64,000 nt of DNA, taken from positions 186,001 to 250,000 of the forward strand of contig CAJQUW010007015.1 in the NCBI GenBank assembly GCA_907163375.1, in the 5' to 3' direction. The notes beneath the pieces were generated by a model. The model was not told the DNA's origin and ran no database searches. It saw nothing but the letters and a program-made list of their open reading frames with translations. How positions within the stretch are numbered: position 1 is the stretch's first letter; every line of letters starts with the position of its first letter. The position numbers and the translations under genes are program-made. This document shows, one piece after another, positions 28,898 to 35,802 of the stretch. This DNA comes from Prostheceraeus crozeri (Eukaryota; Platyhelminthes; Polycladida; Euryleptidae).

Positions 28898-29120
28898 TTT
28901 ATAATAAAAAAATTTCTTAAGGGACCCCTAGAAGTCAGAGGGGGGTTTGATTTAAAACTGTTCTCTAATGATGTCTTTCCTTACTACTTAGTCAGAAGGG
29001 GTATCGATTTAAAACATTTTTATAATGATGACTTTCCTTACTACTTAGTCAGAAGGGGGGGGATTGATTTAAAACTGGTCTCTAATGATGTCTTTCTTTA
29101 CTACTTATTCAATTTTGAAA
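28898..29120. repeat. 58-bp tandem repeat upstream of the protease (element B)
   Basis: Three units of GTCAGAAGGGG(n)TTGATTTAAAACT..TCTCTAATGATGTCTTTCCTTACTACTTA. Part of the upstream region of the protease gene. Arrays this short with no unique spacers are not CRISPR. Confidence 0.85.
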
Positions 29121-29189
29121 TGATTTAATTTAATCTAAATTTAAACGTTACATTGTTGCATTGCATTAGTAGAGTAAATGTTTCGCACA

Positions 29190-29335
29190 TATTTTATCAA
29201 TAGTAATTCATTACTCATCAATATGTGAAAATTCTTTAATCCCAATTGCTTAGCAATCTCATTTAAATCGAAATTTAATGTGATTTTGTTTGCCGTATAT
29301 TTTTAGAATGTCTCTAATGTTTCTCATTTTAAATG
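29190..29335 (-). pseudogene. Decayed copy of the protease gene start (element B)
   Basis: On the minus strand the translation resembles the first ~35 residues of the protease at 28,897 (a MRNIRDILKIYGKQ-like start against MSNINEFLKLYGTQ). It is a broken partial duplication directly upstream of the working copy, separated by the 58-bp tandem repeats. Confidence 0.55.
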
Positions 29336-29588
29336 GAATAAAATCTATTTCAGAACTTTCTCAAAAGAATTAGCGTGTAGCAGCTGCTAAAATTGTTTCA
29401 GCTGATAGGGGTGAAGGAAATCACAGACAATAGCGCATAATGCGAGTTGTGAAATCTCATTCACACTATGAGAACAAAAGAACAAATACAATCTAAACAC
29501 AATAGACATATGAGAGAGAAGAGAAATGAATGAACATTTCTCTTCATTTTGGGTTTCCATAACAATCATTCATGCGACATTGCTTTGA

Positions 29589-29677
29589 ATGGAAAAATAC
29601 ACCAACTGTCGCGCCGATGTCAGAAAGTTTGTCGATAAAGCTGTCGACATGGTTCGATAGTTGGTGTATTTTTCCAT
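29589..29677. repeat. Small inverted-repeat element (MITE-like) in element B
   Basis: Perfect 19-bp arms ATGGAAAAATACACCAACT and its complement enclose ~50 bp with further dyads (GTCGAC). The total is 89 bp. It may be a tiny non-autonomous DNA transposon or a structural signal next to B's right terminal repeat. Confidence 0.7.
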
Positions 29678-29840
29678 TAGCGTTCAAGGTCATTCTATTA
29701 AAAGCATATGGGAATTATTCTCATTGAAGACAAGCAATTGTTTTAAAGAATGCATGTCATTGTGAATACAATATTCCTGTAACAGACAGGAACGAGAGAG
29801 AGAGAGAAAGAAAGAAAGAAGACACGCTGCTCCGTAAAAG

Positions 29841-30596
29841 TTTAATTGAGATAACGAAGGATATATTCTTGCGGTTCCTTCCACTTTTGTTTCTTCCATT
29901 TCTGAAGTTCCTTCCATTTTTGTTTCATTCATTTCTGAAGTTCCTTCCATTTTTGTTTCTTCCATTTTTAAAGAAATATTTTTAGTCACATGATATATTT
30001 TAAAAACCTGAAAGATGGATAAAATTCATGAATTTGAAATTCTCAAATTTGAGATTCTTAACTTTTATGATTTTTCGGTGTCCTGGAACGGTCATGATTT
30101 TGGGGGTGAAAATCGAACCGAAGGTTCTAGGGCTTCGCCCGATTGTAATTCTCAAATTTGAGATTCTTAACTTTTCTGATTTTTTCGGTGTCCTAGAACG
30201 GTCATGATTTTCAAGGTAAAAATTGTAATTCTCAAATTTGAGATTTTCAACTTTTATGATTTTCGGTGTCCTGGAACGGTCATGATTTTCAAGGTGAAAA
30301 TTGTAATTCTCAAATTTGAGATTTTGAAAAATTTGAAAAACTGGGTATTTTTAAAAACGCCCAAATTTATGAATTTAGGTCTTCATAACCTGAAAAAGGG
30401 TTCAAATTCATGAATTTATGTTGTTTTTAAAAATACCATTTTTTGAAAAAATGGTACTTTTTGAATGGACTAAATTCATGAATTCAGGTCTTTAAAACCT
30501 GAAAAAGGGACTAAATTCATGAATTTATGTCGTTTTTAAAGATACCAATTTTTTTTTTGACCTGTCCTGTCCTGGAACGGTCTTTTGCCCATTACT
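29841..30596. repeat. Right terminal inverted repeat of element B
   Basis: Inverted partner of 10,916-11,672. Contains the mirror of the first ~40 codons of the gene at 11,548, the double GC hairpin (30,113-30,142), tandem CTCAAATTTGAG units and the terminal AGGACAGG motif. It ends GCCCATTACT and is followed by GGGACC. Confidence 0.95.
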
Positions 30597-31080
30597 GGGA
30601 CCCTCACCAATGTTTGTTTCATCAAATTTCACTGACCCCCCCCCGACAGCAATCTTCTAACTTTGGTTCTAGTGGACGGATTTTGTCTTACAGCTACTCG
30701 TTTGAAAGAGGAGAAAAAACTGCTCGACGACACTTTAGTCGCGAGTCAATCGGACCAGCCGTTCAAAAGTTAGAGCTGTTACAAGATTTTAGGTCGGAGC
30801 TCACCTGAAAAAATCCTAAGTGTCAGAGTGACTTTGTATGGGTAAAATTTTGAAAATTTTCCAAAGTGTGTCATTTCGACCTGGGACCTTCACCAAAACA
30901 TTTTTCATCAAATTTCTCCGAACGAGGGGGAGGGGGGTCAGTGAAATTTGATGAAAAATGTTTTGGTAAAGGTCCCAGGTCAAAATTCGGAAGTTTTAAA
31001 TTTTTCAAAATTTTCACCACACTGGAGCTCTCACACTTAGGAATTTTGTCACTTGTGCCATGTTACATGGACATATGCTG
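30597..31080. repeat. Left terminal inverted repeat of element A, inner part
   Basis: Resumes A's repeat after B's insertion: GGGACCCTCACC..., a C-tract, then the ~285-bp unit seen three times at 52,408-53,100 in the opposite direction. Ends with a ~100-bp palindrome at 30,879-30,980, where one unit end is met head-on by an inverted one. Confidence 0.8.
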
Positions 31081-31854
31081 ACGGACCGACTTCCCGTGGT
31101 CATATGAGAATGGTTCAGGTGTCATATGATAGAGAATAATGAGACAAATCGTTTGCAACAAACCGCATGTCGCTACAATGAATACTTTCTGAGATAGAGT
31201 CATTTTAAGTTTTCTTCCGAGCATATATAAACCCCCGACAACGTAAGTCTCATCACTTCATCGAAAGACGAGGTAAGCGACGGTCGTCGCTCTGAGTTCC
31301 CGATATCGGGTGTTTCAAAGGACTCTATCTTTTGAAGTAGGCAAGCTATTTTCTTACTTCAAAGTTTGTGTGATAGAGTTTGATAGTGTCTTTACTACTG
31401 ATAAAATTTTTTAAACGTAGTATGAGTAGTAAAATGCGGAATTTTTTTAAAATTCTCAATTTTCAGTTTTTTCAAAGTTTTAACGTGTAGACTAAAGTTT
31501 TCAAGTATGCTGAGTTCAAATCTGCTATCAGATTTGAAATTTAACTAAGTCTAAGGCAGCTTTGAGGGGTTAGATCCCGGCTACTGATCACTACCTTTGA
31601 CTCGGCGTTGCTGTTACCACTTCGGGGCAGTGACAATGATGTCTTCAGCTGTAAATAGCGGGTATCGGGGAAGATCTCTCACTTCCCTAGTGATCAGTAC
31701 AAGGCCTTCGGGCTGTCGACGGGATCGAGTGCCACTCACTACACTCAAATCTATCATTCCTCACTAAGTGTAATGCTTTAGGAATATGACTGTACTACAT
31801 GATTCCAAACTTATACAAATTTCATTAACTTACAGTTAACAAGAAATCTCAGGC
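31081..31854 (+). promoter_or_regulatory. Structured leader region with TATA box (element A)
   Basis: No coding frame. TATATAAA at 31,224-31,231. A possible splice donor (GAG|GTAAGC) lies at about 31,273. Dyads: CCCGATATCGGG at 31,299-31,310, CAAATCTG-CTAT-CAGATTTG near 31,518-31,537, and a 12-bp stem TACTGATCACTA (31,582-31,593) with TAGTGATCAGTA (31,688-31,699). A CAG precedes the next gene's ATG by two bases (31,850-31,855), so a leader intron ending here is possible. Confidence 0.5.
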
Positions 31855-32916
31855 ATGGCAAACGATAAGAACCGTAAATTTCATATCAAAATGTGTACAT
31901 GTGGGCGAATCAATCGCAGTGCGGACGCCAAGGCGCATGTGAAGAAGGCGGGCACCGGCCACATGATTATCTTGAATAGGGTTGCGTGTGTAAAGTGTAG
32001 AGTGTTGAAGGGTGATGAAGATGAGGCGCGTTTTTACAGAGTGCATGCTGACTGTAGTGGAGGTTTGGTGAATGACTTGCGATTCACGCAGTTGATTGTT
32101 GAAGAGAGGGAGCGAATGTTGGCGATAGAGCGAGAGGGCAAGGTTGAGAATGTTGTTGAGAATGTTGTTGAGAATGATGAGTTGGCGAGAGCAGTTGCTT
32201 CGTTGGATGCTGAGATTGGGCGAAAGAGAGTGCTTGAGAGTGATGATGAGGATGATGTGGATTTAGATAGGGAGCGTGTGAGGAAGCGTGTGAGGAAGTT
32301 GAGCTCTTCGTCGTCGGAGGTGTCAAACATTGTCATCACCGACCCCCCGCAGAGCTCATCTTCCCCAAAAGTGAAGAGTGGTGGGATTCGTAAGCAGTCG
32401 GCGAGGTGGTTGAAGGATGAAGAGAAGAAACATGTATCGCAGCAGATGGCGCATGATTTGTTGGTGAATAAGTATGAGAGTTTGAAGAAGGTGAAGGATG
32501 AAGTCGTGAAGGAGTTGAATGAGTTGAAAAAGAAGGAACTGAAGTCGAAGGAGGTAGCGGATGAGATTATTCGAATGAGGCGTAGTGTGACTGATTTGAA
32601 GAATAAGACGCGAGAGTTGGAAGAGAAGAATGATGACTGTGAGAAGAGGGCAAGTGCTGCGGAGAGAAGAATGAGAGATGCAGAAGCGAAGTTTGAGGAG
32701 ATGATGAAGGAGATGAGTGTGTTGAGAGCGATGAATGTTGAGTTGGAGAGGACAGTGGCTCGGCGGGGTGATGAGAGGCAGGCGTTTGAGAAGTTGGAGT
32801 GCATGAGGGATGAGTGGAATCGTGTGAATGAGGATAGGTTGTTTGAGTTTCACATCCCTATTCGGGATAATCATTTGGACGGTGAAGTACTCGTCAACCG
32901 TACTCTGGACGAGTGA
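31855..32916 (+). CDS. Zinc-finger and coiled-coil nuclear protein candidate (element A)
   Basis: 353 residues. N terminus with Cys/His ligands (MCTCGR...AHVKKAGTGHM...CVKCRVL), a probable zinc-binding fold. Then VENVVENVVEN repeats, an acidic patch (ESDDEDDVDLD), a strongly basic nuclear-localisation-like stretch (RERVRKRVRKLSSSSSE), and a long Lys/Glu coiled coil from about 190 to 320. No known family recognised. It is the first gene after the structured leader region, suggesting a regulatory or DNA-binding role. Antisense frames of similar length are by-products of its codon bias. Confidence 0.55.
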   Translation: MANDKNRKFHIKMCTCGRINRSADAKAHVKKAGTGHMIILNRVACVKCRVLKGDEDEARFYRVHADCSGGLVNDLRFTQLIVEERERMLAIEREGKVENVVENVVENDELARAVASLDAEIGRKRVLESDDEDDVDLDRERVRKRVRKLSSSSSEVSNIVITDPPQSSSSPKVKSGGIRKQSARWLKDEEKKHVSQQMAHDLLVNKYESLKKVKDEVVKELNELKKKELKSKEVADEIIRMRRSVTDLKNKTRELEEKNDDCEKRASAAERRMRDAEAKFEEMMKEMSVLRAMNVELERTVARRGDERQAFEKLECMRDEWNRVNEDRLFEFHIPIRDNHLDGEVLVNRTLDE

Positions 32917-33125
32917 GTAATTTGCTATAACGGTCATCCAAACAAAAAATGTCTCCATGCCAGCCTGAGAATGCGCGGCCATCTCCACAAATTTTCTGTC
33001 AGGAAGCGCGCGAGACTAAGGATGGCTAACTTGGTAAGTGAAAAGTAAATAAGATAGTATATCCTATTCTAATACATATCATTTTCATTGCAGATCTTTG
33101 CCCGCCTTCACCACCCCATCAATTC

Positions 33126-33270
33126 ACTCCCGAGAACGAACCATCGGCTCTCTTAAGGGCCACCATGGGGCAAGACATGATAGAACCTCCACGCGGTCTG
33201 CCCTGGACAGTCTTCGGACTGGCGAATACTATCATTAAGTTGAATCTGCTATCAGTCAACTTGAACGTTG
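33126..33270 (+). repeat. Structured 145-bp repeat, copy 1 (element A)
   Basis: ACTCCCGAGAACGAACC, then GGCTCTCTTAAGGGCC, a GGGCA...TGCCC stem, the hairpin region CAGTC-TTCG-GACTG, and AAGTTGA-(12 nt)-TCAACTT. It lies ~210 bp after the coiled-coil gene and 17 bp before the TATA box of the next gene. Confidence 0.75.
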
Positions 33271-33286
33271 CGTCGCGTTAGAGGGG

Positions 33287-33294
33287 TATATAAA
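33287..33294 (+). promoter_or_regulatory. TATA box of the NLFEEF gene (element A)
   Basis: TATATAAA, 39 nt before the ATG at 33,326. The leader is CATTTCATTTCATTTCAATC. The homologous gene in C has TATATAAA at the identical distance. Confidence 0.7.
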
Positions 33295-33325
33295 CCACTG
33301 CCTCTCATTTCATTTCATTTCAATC

Positions 33326-33592
33326 ATGCAGACGCCGAACAGTCAAGTCAGCTCTCCTCGCGGACCGCAGTTAAGGCCGCGAAATTTATTTGAGGAATTT
33401 GTCAGGCTAGAGGAGCAAGACAGAGTCCACAATAATCTTGCTCGGATTGGCAATCCGATGACAGCAACTGTTGTCAATCCAACGGAATGGCGCTACATTC
33501 AACTTTTCAACCACGTGCCAATTAGCGTGGAAGTCGACACTGCTACCAAAGAGAGAGTCAAAGACTCTCTCAACAGAATTGGTAGGGTGTAA
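33326..33592 (+). CDS. Small accessory protein, NLFEEF family (element A)
   Basis: 88 residues: MQTPNSQVSSP, RPRNLFEEFVRLE, LARIGNP, then a C-terminal basic helix KERVKDSLNRIGRV. Homologue of C's protein at 6,149-5,904, with which it shares promoter spacing and the downstream structured repeat. No known domain. Its neighbours (DEWDE and SQPR genes) are also kept in the same order in both elements, so the three probably work in one programme. Confidence 0.6.
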   Translation: MQTPNSQVSSPRGPQLRPRNLFEEFVRLEEQDRVHNNLARIGNPMTATVVNPTEWRYIQLFNHVPISVEVDTATKERVKDSLNRIGRV

Positions 33593-33601
33593 GATGACGT
33601 T

Positions 33602-33745
33602 ACTCCCGAGAACGAACCACCGGCTCTCTTAAGGGCCACCATGGGGCAAGATTTGATAGAACCTCCTCGCGGTTTGCCCTGGGCAGTCTTCAGACTGGCG
33701 AATACTATCATTAAGTTGAATCTGCTATCAGTCAACTTGAACGTT
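33602..33745 (+). repeat. Structured 145-bp repeat, copy 2 (element A)
   Basis: Begins ten bases after the NLFEEF stop codon. Same stem order as copy 1; the GGGCAA...TTGCCC stem is fully paired here and the tetraloop hairpin reads CAGTC-TTCA-GACTG. Confidence 0.75.
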
Positions 33746-33810
33746 ATGCACTCGATTGCCATCCCTGAAGCATTCTGATTCGCTGTTGAGCAATTCATTG
33801 TTGAAAACTC

Positions 33811-34116
33811 TATATAAGCCAGAAGATTGTAGCGCTTCTCATTCAATTTTAAGTCACGATAGAAGCAACGTCTCCTGCCAACAGCATTCCCGTCTTCATC
33901 GATGAAGACAACGCCATTCCCGAGTTCATCATCCTCGACGAGTGGGATGAAGAGGATGAGAAGAAGGGGAAGATTAAGAAGATCATTTGGACGGATGAGG
34001 TATGGACTCCGAATACCACCCGCATCCGAAAGGTGCCAGATGCACCACCACGGCTTAGGCGGCACAGGATCTATGACAACCTAACCGTCATACTCATTGA
34101 CTATTCCAGCCAATAG
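33811..34116 (+). pseudogene. DEWDE-family small protein trace with TATA box (element A)
   Basis: TATATAAG at 33,811-33,818 followed by a coding trace (33,859-34,116) with FIILDEWDEEDEKKGKIKKIIW, EVWTPNTTRIRKVPDAP and a basic tail. These are the landmarks of the 65-residue protein at 5,462-5,265 in C. The stop lies 16 bp before structured repeat copy 3. Appears broken. Function unknown. Confidence 0.5.
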
Positions 34117-34131
34117 TCAACTTAGTTGACA

Positions 34132-34272
34132 CCGAGAACGAACCATCGGCTCTCTTAAGGGCCACCATGGGGCAAGACATGATAGAACCTCCACGCGGTT
34201 TGCCCTGGGCAGTCTTCGGACTGGCGAATACTATCATTAAGTTGAATCTGCTATCAGTCAACTTGAACGTTG
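34132..34272 (+). repeat. Structured 145-bp repeat, copy 3 (element A)
   Basis: Third copy, starting 16 bp after the DEWDE-family stop. The GGGCAA/TTGCCC and CAGTC-TTCG-GACTG stems are perfect. It keeps the same strand as the two upstream copies and as the genes they follow. Confidence 0.75.
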
Positions 34273-35081
34273 CAAATGAAGTTCGGTGTAATACTTCCTT
34301 TCGACGGGCGTTCCTGTAAAGGGCGGCGGTGAAACCCGTAGCTATGTATACCTCAAGGGACATTCGGCATTGGTCAATCTTGTTTAACCTCTCTGCGTCA
34401 TGTTTGCAAGTGATTTCCTCTGTCTCAACGTAGTATGCATTCGCGCCAGGGCGACATTTAGCCAACTGTCGAAGGTTGCCTAAAACTTTCCATTGCATAC
34501 GTTATGAGAACCATGAGTTCTACCTGTCTCTATCAATGAGACGAATTGATGAATGGAATGAAATGGGAGGACACTCACGCGCCACACGCAACATAACACA
34601 CTTCTCTCTTCCGTAGTCTAACAAGCTCTTCACACATGGATCGCAGTCGATTGCTATCCCTATATCAGAAGTGTAAGCTATCTTAATTTTATTTGACACA
34701 AATAGTGTCAAGTCTCAACTACCATCATCGCCCATATGAAATGCTTTAAGATTTACAAGTTAGACTAAGCGTGCTACTATTTCCAAATGAAAAAGTATAC
34801 ATGGTTAAATCATCCACTTAAGCCCATCCGTAGTCTAACAAGCTCTTTACACATGGATCGCAGTCGATTGCTATCCCTGTATCAGAAGTGTAAGCCATCT
34901 TAATTTTATTTGACACTATTTCATCTACCATCATCGCCCATATGAAATGTTTTAAGATTTACAAGTTAGACTAAGCGTGCTACTATTTCCAAATGAAAAA
35001 GTATACATGGTTAAATCATCCACTGAAGCCCCATTCAAGTAAGTCAGTATGAAAGCAAAGATAATACGAAATAAAAATTTA
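34273..35081. repeat. Noncoding region with 217-bp tandem duplication (element A)
   Basis: Two direct copies of a 217-bp unit start at 34,611 and 34,828 (CCGTAGTCTAACAAGCTCTT...ATGGTTAAATCATCCACT), differing at a few sites. Upstream of them, 34,540-34,610 matches C at 5,610-5,720 on the other strand (GCGCCACACGCAAC, CTTCTCTCTTC). So part of this noncoding block is conserved between A and C. No gene seen. Confidence 0.7.
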
Positions 35082-35528
35082 TTATGGCATGTATTTCAAA
35101 AGGTCTTCATCGTCAATATCGTCCCAGAGTCTGGCTTCACATAGATAACAAAAACAGTTCACTTGCTTTAATCGTTCTTCCACTGCGAGCCTCACTTTGT
35201 CGATATACTCCCACTCCGCCATAGTTCGTGGCTGGGAGTTAGGGGTGTACCACTCCCATAATTGGTGGAGGAATTTGGTGCTGGTGATCTCCATCACATC
35301 GTCAGTATCGTACTGGAGATACTTCCACCTCACGCCTGTTAAGTCGGGACACTCCTTCTCACATACACTCTCTTCGTCGTCCGCTGGTAATGACAACTTT
35401 CTGATATTGTCCAGTCGGTACACCTTCTCTACCTTCCCCTTCGTTGGAGCGTTTGGTGCAACGAGCGCCTTTGGTGTTGAGCATGGAGAAGAGAATTTTG
35501 TGTTTGGTGTTGTCGGAGGGCTTGTCAT
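35082..35528 (-). CDS. Small accessory protein, SQPR family (element A)
   Basis: 148 residues. Pro/Thr-rich N terminus (MTSPPTTPNTKFSSPCSTPKA), acidic middle with CEKECPDLTG, conserved WEWYTPNSQPRTMAEWEYIDKVRLAVEERL block, then a C-terminal CFCYLCEARLWDDIDDEDLLKY with a Cys pair absent from C's shorter homologue (4,226-4,576). Divergent from the polymerase gene. Unknown function. Confidence 0.55.
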   Translation of the reverse strand: MTSPPTTPNTKFSSPCSTPKALVAPNAPTKGKVEKVYRLDNIRKLSLPADDEESVCEKECPDLTGVRWKYLQYDTDDVMEITSTKFLHQLWEWYTPNSQPRTMAEWEYIDKVRLAVEERLKQVNCFCYLCEARLWDDIDDEDLLKYMP

Positions 35529-35802
35529 GTTGACTGTGAATAATAACTTTGAAATGTTTTCTAATTCTTAAGTATCAACAAGCAACCAATCAGAATGAAC
35601 AGCCAATGAATGATGAATATGAAAGTATATTTGTAAAGTGACATTCGTGTCATTTCACTCTGTCTTTGTGACATATAAGTGAAGTGTTCTCTGGCGAATT
35701 CTATATTTGAGGCGTACAAGTGAACTGCTCTCTCGTGAATTCCAAATTTGAGTGAAGTCTCTATCTTGTTGAAGTATCAACCTTAAACTTGATTTCGTTG
35801 AA

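Larger units (their letters stand above)
10916..30596. mobile_element. Polinton B, nested, apparently whole
   Basis: 19,681 bp with AG...CT termini, ~757-bp terminal inverted repeats that are almost identical, and a perfect 6-bp target duplication. It carries the full Polinton set: polymerase B, integrase, packaging ATPase, adenain-like protease, major capsid and penton-like proteins, plus minor virion proteins. The reading frames of these core genes are open, so it looks whole. Its base composition is far more AT-rich than A or the flanks. Near-identical ends and open frames indicate a recent insertion, certainly later than A. It belongs to a different Polinton lineage from A and C. Confidence 0.95.

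Noticed and set aside
28935-29110. Three-unit repeat that could suggest a CRISPR array
   Set aside because: Units are directly adjacent with no unique spacers, in an animal genome; it is a simple tandem repeat.
32034-32988. Long antisense frames (up to 256 residues) opposite the coiled-coil gene
   Set aside because: Ser/Phe-rich or His/Leu-rich mirror of a Glu/Lys-rich coding strand. The sense strand has the zinc ligands, nuclear signal and heptads.
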